This document shows positions 1-7,041 of a DNA stretch of 21,351 bases, in pieces. Position 1 is the stretch's first letter, and every line of letters starts with the position of its first letter. The position numbers and the translations under genes are program-made. The stretch is taken from positions 1 to 21,351 of the forward strand of contig JBFIPX010000040.1 of NCBI GenBank assembly GCA_041609895.1. Direction: 5' to 3'. The DNA is from JAHHLP01 sp041609895 (lineage in GTDB: Bacteria > Bacteroidota > Rhodothermia > Rhodothermales > JABDKH01). Under the pieces are notes generated by a model. That model was not told the origin of the DNA. It worked only from the letters and a program-made list of their open reading frames with translations, and made no database searches.

Positions 1-909
1 AACGCCGGTCTTGCTGAGTTCGGGCAGGGTCCGTACGCCCGCCCAGCCGCGATAGGAAAACTCGTTCTCAGAAGTGGTGGGATCGTCAAAGCGTTCCACG
101 CGATACCAGCCGGTGTAGTCTGAGCCAGCCTGGTGTTCGAGCAAATCCCGCCAAGCCCAAAACGTAATGCCTGTGTGGTTCCACGAGTAGTCTACGATGA
201 CGCGGATTCCTCGTGCGTGCATGGCATCTACGACCACCAGAAAGAGGCTATCGGCCGAGGTCCAGCGCCACGTCGTAGGATCGGCGGGATCTTCGCCAGC
301 GATGAGTTGCGCATCACCGTCGGGATCCGGTCCAAAGTTGCGGTCAATGTGACGGTAATTGCGAGCGTCATACTTGTGTAGCGAAGGGGCGTCGTTCAGC
401 GGATTGAAGTAGACGGCCGTCACACCAAGATCCTCAAGGTAGTCGAGCTTGTCGAGGACGCCCTGCAAATCTCCACCGTACCGGCGCAGCTGAGCCGTAA
501 AGTAGAAGTCGCGACCCGTGTTTCTCTCCCATCCGGCGCGTTCGTACCAGTCTTGCGTCCAGCGTATTGGCTGCCAGTCGACCGGGTATTCAAGGGGGTC
601 CGAACCCCCGATATCTTCGATCCGTGGATCGTTCGACGGATCTCCGTTTCGGAACCGCTCGACGAAGATCTGATACCAGATGGCCTCGCTCGCCCAGCCG
701 GGTGGGGAGTCACTGGCCGTGGCGGCAGTCTGCACGCCGTCGCGCCCCGCGAGATTCGTCTCGGAATCAGTGCTTCCACTGCGGCAACCCGTCATTACCA
801 CGAATACCACAACCACGAGAAAGGCCAAACGGCGACTGTAGAGGTTCGGGCGCTTCCATAGCCGTTTTCGGTGTGAACGGTGGCAGGCTATCTTTTGAAG
901 TTCACTCAT
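1..909 (-). CDS. Alpha-amylase family (GH13) lipoprotein, truncated at window edge
   Basis: The minus strand is open from an ATG at 909 to the window edge, giving the first 303 residues of a glycoside hydrolase family 13 enzyme. I derived it by reading the reverse complement. Residues 1-41 form a signal with a basic stretch (13-27) and a hydrophobic core, ending at Cys42 in the context MTGC, which suggests an exported lipoprotein. The catalytic domain starts with AIWYQIFVERFRNGDPSNDP (76-95). It continues with VYFNPLNDAPSLHKYDARNY (166-185) and conserved region I as VDYSWNHTG (239-247, Asp240, Asn244, His245). This pattern is closest to neopullulanase/cyclomaltodextrinase-type enzymes that hydrolyse alpha-glucans. 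The nucleophile and acid/base regions lie outside the window, so activity and exact specificity cannot be judged. The gene diverges from the SGNH/TPR gene at about 959. I see no Shine-Dalgarno sequence. Confidence 0.88.
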   Translation of the reverse strand, partial: MSELQKIACHRSHRKRLWKRPNLYSRRLAFLVVVVFVVMTGCRSGSTDSETNLAGRDGVQTAATASDSPPGWASEAIWYQIFVERFRNGDPSNDPRIEDIGGSDPLEYPVDWQPIRWTQDWYERAGWERNTGRDFYFTAQLRRYGGDLQGVLDKLDYLEDLGVTAVYFNPLNDAPSLHKYDARNYRHIDRNFGPDPDGDAQLIAGEDPADPTTWRWTSADSLFLVVVDAMHARGIRVIVDYSWNHTGITFWAWRDLLEHQAGSDYTGWYRVERFDDPTTSENEFSYRGWAGVRTLPELSKTGV

Positions 910-958
910 TGAGACGCTGCGGTTGAGCGCTTTGAATCCGGCTGGCCAAAACAAGATC

Positions 959-2911
959 GTGAAAGGTGACGCGCACCTCAAAAAGGTAGGGTTCTACCTT
1001 GTCATGATTCTGTTGCCGGTCTTGTTCTTCATTCTACTCGAAGCCGGATTAAGAGCCGCGGGCTATGGGGAGTCTTACCCGCTCTTCGTACCCGTCGAGG
1101 GGTATCCGGATTACCTGCGACCAAACCCGGACGTGGCAGGGAGATACTTCGAGACGATTGAGAATCTACCGGGCATCCCATTCGATTCATTCAAGTCCCG
1201 AAAGGATACTGCCTCCTTTCGCATATTCGTTCAAGGCGGATCCACGGCAGCCGGATTTCCCTTTTATTTCGGCGGCTCCTTCCCGGACATGCTCGAGCAG
1301 CGCCTGCTCCAGACGTTCCCGGGCAGGACCATAGAGGTCATCAACACCGCCATGGCAGCGGTAAACTCGCACACCCTCGCTGACTTTGTGGACGAAGTGA
1401 TTGCGCAGGACCCCGACCTCGTACTGATATACGCGGGACACAACGAATATTACGGCGCGCTTGGCGTCGGCTCTTCGGAGTCCCTCGGGCGATCACCGCA
1501 ATTTGTACGACTGTATCTGAAGCTGCGCCGATTCCGGGTGGTACAAGGGCTAAGAAGCTTATTGGCCGGCGTCGTCGGGGCAATATCCGGTGCCCGGACG
1601 TCTGACGATGATTCTGGCGGAACACTGATGAAGCGGATGGTCGGCGAGCAGCGGATACCGTTTGGCTCTGATCTCTTCAAGGCCGGGCTCCGACAATTTG
1701 AGTACAACCTATCCGACATCCTCGCGCGTTACAAAGGTGCGGATGTCCCGGTGCTGATTGGTACGGTCGTAAGTAACGAGCGCGATCAGCGTCCATTCAT
1801 TAGCGGGCTCTCCCCGTCGACGAATCCGGAAACGTACCAAGGTCGCATGCAAACGATCATGGCGCATGTGGCGCGCGCCGATACCTCGGCCGCCCTCAGC
1901 GGGATTCGCCAACTGATCGCGACGGACTCTCTGGCCGCGACGACGTTCTATCTCGAAGCCAAACTCCTCGACCGGCCCGGTTCCTATGATCGCGCTCGCT
2001 CGAGCTACAAGCGAGCGAAGGACCGCGACGAACTTCGATTTCGTGCACCGGAGGAGATAAACAGAATCATTCGGGAAGCCGCCGAGGGAACGGGTGCCAT
2101 CGTCGTGGACACCGAGTCGGCCGTCGCCGCGGACTCGGAATCAGGTATCCCCGGCGCGAACGTGATGACGGAGCACCTTCACCCGAACATTCAGGGTTAT
2201 TTTCTCCTCGCGGACGCATTCTACGACGCTATGCGAACCGCGAGACTGATAGGCGATTGGACTCAAGCGATCGGACGAGATGTTGCGAGACGCGAGCTCC
2301 TGGTCACTTCGATCGATTCCATCGCCGGGGCGTACCGTGTGCAGTCGCTTCAAAACAGCTGGCCGTTTCAGCCGATCGGCGCACCCAAGGCTGCGCTAGA
2401 CACCATTGCTGCAGGTACGGTAGAAGGGCGGCTGGGCCTGGCGATCTTTCAGCGTGATATGCGTCGTGTGGATGCCCTCGAGGAGCTCCATCGTCATTAC
2501 CTCCGTTCCGGGCGCCTGATCCCTGCCCTGCAGTCTCTGCTATCGATTATTCAGCGCTACCCCTTCCTGGCGCAGCCGTACCTCGCGGCCGGAGACGTTT
2601 TGATGCGGATGGGCAGATACGAAGAAGCTCTGGAATACGTCCTGGCATCCCTGGATCGCGAAACGAGTGCAACAGGCCTCAGGATGGCCGGCAGCCTTCT
2701 GGTTCAGCGTGGGCGCCACAGCGAGGCCGTTCCGTATCTCCGCGGAGCGGTCGAACTCGAGCCTGAGAATCTCCAGGCGCTCTACAATCTTGCCGGGGCA
2801 TACGCGCTATCCCGGCAGTCCGGTCAAGCACGTGCCGTCGCGCGACGAATACTGCAGATCTATCCCGACCACGCGGACACCCAACGCCTGCTTCAGTCTC
2901 TTCCGGAATAG
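959..2911 (+). CDS. Membrane-anchored SGNH/GDSL hydrolase-like protein with C-terminal TPR repeats
   Basis: The reading frame is open from TTG 923 (662 aa). I prefer GTG 959, which places a short basic stretch before the N-terminal transmembrane helix (about residues 22-40, numbered from TTG 923). The SGNH fold follows: block I FVQGGSTAAG (Ser107), block III YAGHNEYYG (172-178, Asn174), and block V as EHLHPN (Glu417, His420) in place of the usual DxxH. A helical insert at about 315-395 contains an RFRAPEEIN motif and looks TPR-like. The C terminus, about 540-660, holds at least three TPR-type helical pairs, for example MGRYEEALEY and NLAGAYALSRQSGQA. Such proteins are usually annotated as SGNH/GDSL hydrolases with TPRs. 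Their substrate is generally unknown; sugar O-acyl chemistry is only a guess. The topology predicts most of the protein outside the cytoplasm. The 3' end nearly touches the convergent ispG. Confidence 0.85.
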   Translation: MKGDAHLKKVGFYLVMILLPVLFFILLEAGLRAAGYGESYPLFVPVEGYPDYLRPNPDVAGRYFETIENLPGIPFDSFKSRKDTASFRIFVQGGSTAAGFPFYFGGSFPDMLEQRLLQTFPGRTIEVINTAMAAVNSHTLADFVDEVIAQDPDLVLIYAGHNEYYGALGVGSSESLGRSPQFVRLYLKLRRFRVVQGLRSLLAGVVGAISGARTSDDDSGGTLMKRMVGEQRIPFGSDLFKAGLRQFEYNLSDILARYKGADVPVLIGTVVSNERDQRPFISGLSPSTNPETYQGRMQTIMAHVARADTSAALSGIRQLIATDSLAATTFYLEAKLLDRPGSYDRARSSYKRAKDRDELRFRAPEEINRIIREAAEGTGAIVVDTESAVAADSESGIPGANVMTEHLHPNIQGYFLLADAFYDAMRTARLIGDWTQAIGRDVARRELLVTSIDSIAGAYRVQSLQNSWPFQPIGAPKAALDTIAAGTVEGRLGLAIFQRDMRRVDALEELHRHYLRSGRLIPALQSLLSIIQRYPFLAQPYLAAGDVLMRMGRYEEALEYVLASLDRETSATGLRMAGSLLVQRGRHSEAVPYLRGAVELEPENLQALYNLAGAYALSRQSGQARAVARRILQIYPDHADTQRLLQSLPE

Positions 2912-2913
2912 GT

Positions 2914-4002
2914 TCAGGAGACCGTGACTTCCTCCTCTTCATCCCAGTTTTCGATTGCCTCGAGTACCGCAGCCACGATGTCTCCCTCCTCTACCGTACG
3001 GACGATTTCGCCTCGCTTAAACAGGTGAGCCCTTCCCCGACCGAGCGATATACCGAGATCTGCACCGGCAGCTTCGCCCGGACCATTCACCGCACATCCC
3101 ATCAAAGCCACGTTAAGGTCCTTCGTGAAATTGCGTGCCTTGACCGCAGCTTCGACATCCTCCACGATCGAAAAGAGATCTCCCGCCAGTCTTCCGCATG
3201 TTGGGCAGGCAATAATATTGACGCCCGGCCGACCCAATCGGAGTGCTTTGAGAATGTCGTGGCCCACCTGGACCTCGTGGGTCGAGTCGGCCGTCAGCGA
3301 GACCCGGATTGTGTCGCCGATGCCATCTGCGAGGAGGGCCCCGATGCCGATCGAACTCTTGATCGTCCCCGACGCGATGCTGCCCGACTCTGTCACGCCA
3401 AGATGCAGCGGATAGTCCGTCTTCTCGGCGAGAAGACGATAGGCCTGGATCATGAAGAAGACGTCTGAGTGCTTTACAGAGATGACGATGTCTTCGAAGC
3501 CGTGCTTTGTACAGATGTCGATGTGGCGCATCGCGCTCTCGAAAAGGGCCTCTGGCTGAGGATATCCATACTTGTCGAGGAGGTCCTTCTCGAGTGAACC
3601 TGAATTGACCCCGATTCTGATGGGTAGACCCGCGTCCTTCGCCGCCAGCAGCACCTCCTTCTCCCACTCTGGCTTACCGATGTTACCCGGGTTGATGCGG
3701 ACCTTTGCCACTCCCGCGTCGATGGCTTTGAGTGCGTATTGGTAGTTGAAGTGGATGTCCGCCACAATCGGAACGCTCGAGCCGGACACGATGTCCGGCA
3801 GCGCGTCTGCGTCTTCGGGTCTTGGGACGGCCACGCGGACGATGTCGGCGCCTGCATCGGCAAGACCCTGTATCTCTTTCAGACAGGTCTCGATGTCGTG
3901 TGTCTTACCGACGGTCATCGACTGAACAGAGATGGGTGCTCCTCCGCCGATCTGAACTGGCCCGACCATGACGGGCCGGGAATTTCGCCTGGGTCGCTCC
4001 AT
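2914..4002 (-). CDS. ispG: 4-hydroxy-3-methylbut-2-en-1-yl diphosphate synthase (flavodoxin or ferredoxin type)
   Basis: IspG (GcpE) is the penultimate enzyme of the MEP isoprenoid pathway. It reductively opens methylerythritol cyclodiphosphate to HMBPP using a [4Fe-4S] cluster. The 362-residue protein begins with an IspG-type TIM barrel (GGGAPISVQSMT at 19-30, ADIHFNYQYAL at 81-91, RINPGNIG at 102-109). It ends with the cluster domain, where Cys266 and Cys269 (ACPTCG) and Cys303 (MGCAVNGPGE) are the three ligands and Glu310 follows. The length matches the compact two-domain bacterial form such as the E. coli enzyme of about 370 aa; there is no large inserted domain. The ATG at 4002 is supported by a GAGG five bases upstream, one of the few Shine-Dalgarno sequences in the window. 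The gene lies 106 bases downstream of the EEP gene on the same strand and converges with the SGNH/TPR gene. Confidence 0.97.
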   Translation of the reverse strand: MERPRRNSRPVMVGPVQIGGGAPISVQSMTVGKTHDIETCLKEIQGLADAGADIVRVAVPRPEDADALPDIVSGSSVPIVADIHFNYQYALKAIDAGVAKVRINPGNIGKPEWEKEVLLAAKDAGLPIRIGVNSGSLEKDLLDKYGYPQPEALFESAMRHIDICTKHGFEDIVISVKHSDVFFMIQAYRLLAEKTDYPLHLGVTESGSIASGTIKSSIGIGALLADGIGDTIRVSLTADSTHEVQVGHDILKALRLGRPGVNIIACPTCGRLAGDLFSIVEDVEAAVKARNFTKDLNVALMGCAVNGPGEAAGADLGISLGRGRAHLFKRGEIVRTVEEGDIVAAVLEAIENWDEEEEVTVS

Positions 4003-4007
4003 GCGCG

Positions 4008-4011
4008 CCTC
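4008..4011 (-). promoter_or_regulatory. Shine-Dalgarno sequence of ispG
   Basis: On the minus strand GAGG lies five bases before the ATG at 4002, a good distance for a ribosome binding site. It fixes the ispG start and stands out because most genes here have no recognisable Shine-Dalgarno sequence. Confidence 0.55.
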
Positions 4012-4108
4012 GAAGGTGGTTAATTTTCTAGAGCGAGAACCATCCTATGACCGTGAGGGTCCCTGGCAGGATCTGTTGCGTCCGCATTTCGACGAAGCTT
4101 GACGCCGA

Positions 4109-5191
4109 TCATTGGCTCCACGTTACGCTTGCGGTAACCGGGCGATGATCGGAGACGATGACATTCGGCACGGCAGCCGTCAGAACGTCGAAATGGTCGG
4201 ACACCAGGATGAAGTCGATTCGGGCGAAGGGCCTCGTCGAATGATATGTTCCGCCCCAGCCCTTACCGGCGGCAGAGAAAGCATCCGTCAGTTCACCCTG
4301 AATCCAGGTGAAGTCCCAGTTATTGCGGGTCGAGTTGAAATCGCCCATCACGATGACCGGGTCGGTTTCATCACGGATCATTTTTGCGAGCTGTTCGGCT
4401 TGCGAGGCGCGGCGCCGTATCGCGTCCCGGTACTGTCGCAGGTATCGCACCCACGTCCGCGGGTTAAGCATGCTGGCATTGTCTTCAAGCCACGGCTTGT
4501 CGGACCCAAACGACTGCATGTGTACGCTGTAGACCACCAGCGGCCGCTGTCTCCATGTTCCGGCTGCGCGCGTCACCCGCGCCGCATATCGTCCGCTTGG
4601 GTCATACGGCAGCTCGAAGAAGTTGACCTGCTCGAACGGAAAGAGGCTGAAGACGAGAGCGTGAGACGGCCCGTCGCGGCCGGTGCGTGGTCCCTTCGTG
4701 ACGTAGGATGCGGAGTCCATCAACAGCGACAGGTCGTTTCGCGCGTTGCGAACCCGGCCGTCCCCGTGGTAGTCGACCCATCCCTCCTGAATCGCAAGGA
4801 TGTCAGGGCGATATCGGTCCGTTAGCGCCAAGAGATCCTCTCCCCGGTCGCCGTCATAGACAAACCATTGGGGGAAATTCAGCGTCATCAAAGACAGGCG
4901 TTCGCCCGTACCCACGGCTGACGCGTTGCCAGCCGGATCCGACGGGATGAAGCGAATACCGACGAGTACCGCCATTAGCGCGGTGACTGAGAGCAATCCC
5001 CATCGGCGTTTCAAAACCAGGGGAATGCCGGTCAGCAGGATGAGTCCACTGAGGTAGGGCAGGAAGACACCGAGCAGCTGGATCCACCACAGGTAGCGCG
5101 GATGGACATACTTGGCCACATAACCGGCCAGGAAGAGGCCGACTAGAAGCGCGTAGGTGATGAGCGCAACGGTCCTCAGAAAAAGACGCAA
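4109..5191 (-). CDS. Membrane-anchored endonuclease/exonuclease/phosphatase (EEP) family protein
   Basis: The protein has 360 residues. Three hydrophobic helices (about 7-26, 36-60 and 64-82) come first, then a complete EEP domain. The metal and catalytic residues of this DNase I-like fold are visible: Asn105 in MTLNFPQWF, Glu136 in AIQEGW, His224 in YSVHMQS, Asp284 and Asn286 in MGDFNST, Asp326 in RIDFILV, and Asp348-His349 in VSDHRPV. Family members cleave phosphodiester or phosphoester bonds in nucleic acids or in lipid or inositol headgroups; the substrate here is unknown. The only start that keeps the first helix is TTG 5191, 12 bases after the stop of the upstream rhomboid, so the two are very likely co-transcribed. 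EEP genes next to rhomboid pairs recur in Bacteroidota as I recall them. The frame is in phase with the rhomboid frame across the TAG stop. Confidence 0.88.
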   Translation of the reverse strand: MRLFLRTVALITYALLVGLFLAGYVAKYVHPRYLWWIQLLGVFLPYLSGLILLTGIPLVLKRRWGLLSVTALMAVLVGIRFIPSDPAGNASAVGTGERLSLMTLNFPQWFVYDGDRGEDLLALTDRYRPDILAIQEGWVDYHGDGRVRNARNDLSLLMDSASYVTKGPRTGRDGPSHALVFSLFPFEQVNFFELPYDPSGRYAARVTRAAGTWRQRPLVVYSVHMQSFGSDKPWLEDNASMLNPRTWVRYLRQYRDAIRRRASQAEQLAKMIRDETDPVIVMGDFNSTRNNWDFTWIQGELTDAFSAAGKGWGGTYHSTRPFARIDFILVSDHFDVLTAAVPNVIVSDHRPVTASVTWSQ

Positions 5192-5203
5192 GCTGATGTC
5201 CCG

Positions 5204-6139
5204 CTATTTCTTGCTCGCTTCGTACAGAACGCGCTTCTCTTCTTCGGTCAGCGACTCGTAGCCTGTCGCGCTGATCTTTTCGAGAATGCGGTCTACCTCC
5301 GAGTCAGTGTCAAGTGACTCATCCTCGCGGCGCGGCAGCGGCGTAATTTTCGCCGCCGGCTTATCCGAACTGCGACCGGCGAGCCATGCCTCCAGTCTAC
5401 CCAATGCCGACTCGCCTCCTGATGAAGTGGCACTGGTGCGACCGCGGGAAGCAGGTTGCCGCGATCTACCGTTTCGGAAAAATACGCCTGCCCATGAGGA
5501 CAGATTGATGCCCTGGTTGTCCGCGCGGGCAAAGAGAAAGCCGGTGATTGCACCGCCGAAATGGGCCGCAACCGCAGTGCTGCTGCCAGCAATCATCAGC
5601 AGATCGAGTACCAGAAACGCGATCAGTAGATACACGAGCCGGACGTTTCCGATAAACAGCAGTCCGATCCGACGTTGCGGATACTTGGTCGCCACCGTAG
5701 CGACAACCCCGAGTACAGAAGCCGATGCCCCGTAGACGACATACTGGCTTGGCGAAACGACATCGAACAGGACCGATAGAAGTCCGCCTCCGATTCCCGC
5801 CAAGAGGTATATCGCAAGATGTCGCTCCGCACCGTGGGTCTGCTCAAACTCGCGTCCGATCCAGACTAGCCAGAGCATGTTGAAGCCAATGTGGATCAGC
5901 CCGGTTAGACCCGGATCCAGGTGCAGGAAGTTATAGGTTAGGAACTGCCACGGCTTGAGCAGTACGCCGGGCCACGAAGAGTGGAGAGCGAGTTGCTCAC
6001 GGACGAAGCCGTTTGTGGCGTCGATATGCATCAACAGCAATTGCCAGACCAGGTAGGCAACCACGTTGATCGTCAGCAGCATGCGGAGTGCACGCGGCTG
6101 AGCTGAATACCATATGCGAAATCGTGTGATGACGTCCAT
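5204..6139 (-). CDS. Rhomboid-family intramembrane serine protease with a C-terminal cytosolic tail
   Basis: This is a six-helix rhomboid core followed by a roughly 100-residue hydrophilic tail. Rhomboids cut transmembrane segments of other membrane proteins. Counting from the longest frame (GTG 6175), the catalytic serine is Ser151 in VVYGASASVLG and the catalytic histidine is His205 in AAHFGGAITG. The HxxxN motif of helix 2 is present as LIHIGFNMLW (His95, Asn99). The residue after the serine is Ala rather than the more common Gly. The tail ends with VDRILEKISATGYESL and a lysine/glutamate-rich stretch, typical of the rhomboid version found in Bacteroidota cassettes. I chose ATG 6139 because the protein then begins directly before the first helix. 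GTG 6175 would add 12 polar residues and is the alternative. It is preceded by a second rhomboid gene (76 bases away) and followed after 12 bases by the EEP gene. Confidence 0.92.
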   Translation of the reverse strand: MDVITRFRIWYSAQPRALRMLLTINVVAYLVWQLLLMHIDATNGFVREQLALHSSWPGVLLKPWQFLTYNFLHLDPGLTGLIHIGFNMLWLVWIGREFEQTHGAERHLAIYLLAGIGGGLLSVLFDVVSPSQYVVYGASASVLGVVATVATKYPQRRIGLLFIGNVRLVYLLIAFLVLDLLMIAGSSTAVAAHFGGAITGFLFARADNQGINLSSWAGVFFRNGRSRQPASRGRTSATSSGGESALGRLEAWLAGRSSDKPAAKITPLPRREDESLDTDSEVDRILEKISATGYESLTEEEKRVLYEASKK

Positions 6140-6215
6140 TATCTGACGATTCGACTCGCCGTTCGCAGATTCCACGCTCCGGTAAACATATACACGAGGC
6201 CTGGGGTTTGGTTTT

Positions 6216-6914
6216 CTACCAGTACATCCTGCGTTCCGGCTTGAGAGGAAACTTGCCCCTCCAAAACTGGATCAACAGAAATCCAAATATCATGCCGCCG
6301 AGGTGCGCGAAATGTGCCACATCGGACTGACTCCCGGAGAGCCCAGCGTACAGGGTAAAGAGCCCGTAACCGATGACCAACCATTTCGCCTTGACCGGAA
6401 AAAGGAAGTAGATGTAGATAGGCTCGTTCGGATACATCATTCCAAAGGCGAGAAGAATTCCGAAGACTCCGCCGGAAGCACCTACGGTAGGTATCGGCTG
6501 TCCGAGCATGACCAGAATCTGTATCAAACCCGCGCCGATCACACATGTAAAGTAGAAGATGGCAAATCGCGTAGATCCCCATTCGTTCTCGACCCGGAGT
6601 CCGAACATCCATAGCGCGAACATATTGAAGAAGAGATGCCCGAAGCCGCCATGCAGGAATCCATATGTCACAAGTTGCCACGGCCAAAAACCGGGAATCT
6701 CGAATTGCCCGGGGCCGAAAATGGTATATCCAACGTCGGGCGCTCCCGGCGGATATAGCGCCATCGCATTGAGCAACTCAGCAAGCGGTGCGTTTTGCGT
6801 CATCACAGCCGCCATCTGCGCGAGGTACACAAGCCCGTTCAGGATCAGCAGATTCTTGATGACCGGCGGGAAGACCGTGAACTGCGTGGGTGCCCGGTAG
6901 TAATTCTGATACAT
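6216..6914 (-). CDS. Rhomboid-family intramembrane serine protease (compact GlpG-like form)
   Basis: A 232-residue rhomboid with about six transmembrane helices and little else. The active site is canonical: Ser147 in TVGASGGVFG and His204 in VAHFAHLGGMIFG, with the helix 2 motif FLHGGFGHLFFNMFALW (His93, Asn97). The loop after helix 1 holds a FWPWQLVTYGFLH sequence typical of bacterial rhomboids. It cleaves substrates within the inner membrane; the natural targets are unknown. The ATG at 6914 has no Shine-Dalgarno sequence but an A/T-rich leader (aattta), in keeping with Bacteroidota-type initiation. It is the first gene of a minus-strand group with the second rhomboid and the EEP protein. 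It diverges from the lpxH-like gene. Confidence 0.95.
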   Translation of the reverse strand: MYQNYYRAPTQFTVFPPVIKNLLILNGLVYLAQMAAVMTQNAPLAELLNAMALYPPGAPDVGYTIFGPGQFEIPGFWPWQLVTYGFLHGGFGHLFFNMFALWMFGLRVENEWGSTRFAIFYFTCVIGAGLIQILVMLGQPIPTVGASGGVFGILLAFGMMYPNEPIYIYFLFPVKAKWLVIGYGLFTLYAGLSGSQSDVAHFAHLGGMIFGFLLIQFWRGKFPLKPERRMYW

Positions 6915-7041
6915 TAAATTGTGCTATGAATGGCAACTTGAGGCGTGCTTACGCGCGACTGATGCAATATGTTGTCTTCGGCCCCCGGCCAGGTTTCAGC
7001 ATAGCCGCCGCCTATTTCCCTTTCACAAAATCTCCTCGCCC
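6915..7041. promoter_or_regulatory. Divergent intergenic region between the rhomboid operon and the lpxH-like gene
   Basis: These 127 bases separate divergent start codons and must hold promoters for both directions unless these lie inside coding sequence. I see only weak -35-like words (for example TTGAGG at 6938) without a convincing -10 partner. The plus-strand frame of the lpxH-like gene is open through this stretch from a TTG at 6919, but the translation is cysteine-rich and unlike the family, so I treat it as non-coding. Confidence 0.35.

Noticed and set aside
420..779. 119-residue minus-strand open frame
   Set aside because: It overlaps the GH13 gene in another frame of the same strand, has an arginine/serine/threonine-rich composition and shows no family motif. 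The GH13 frame carries clear conserved regions.
553..926. Two plus-strand open frames of 102 and 119 residues opposite the GH13 gene
   Set aside because: Antisense shadows of a GC-rich coding region, with no recognisable domain or plausible start signals.
3113..3667. 184-residue minus-strand frame inside ispG
   Set aside because: An out-of-frame shadow of ispG, low in hydrophobic residues and full of Arg and Gly.
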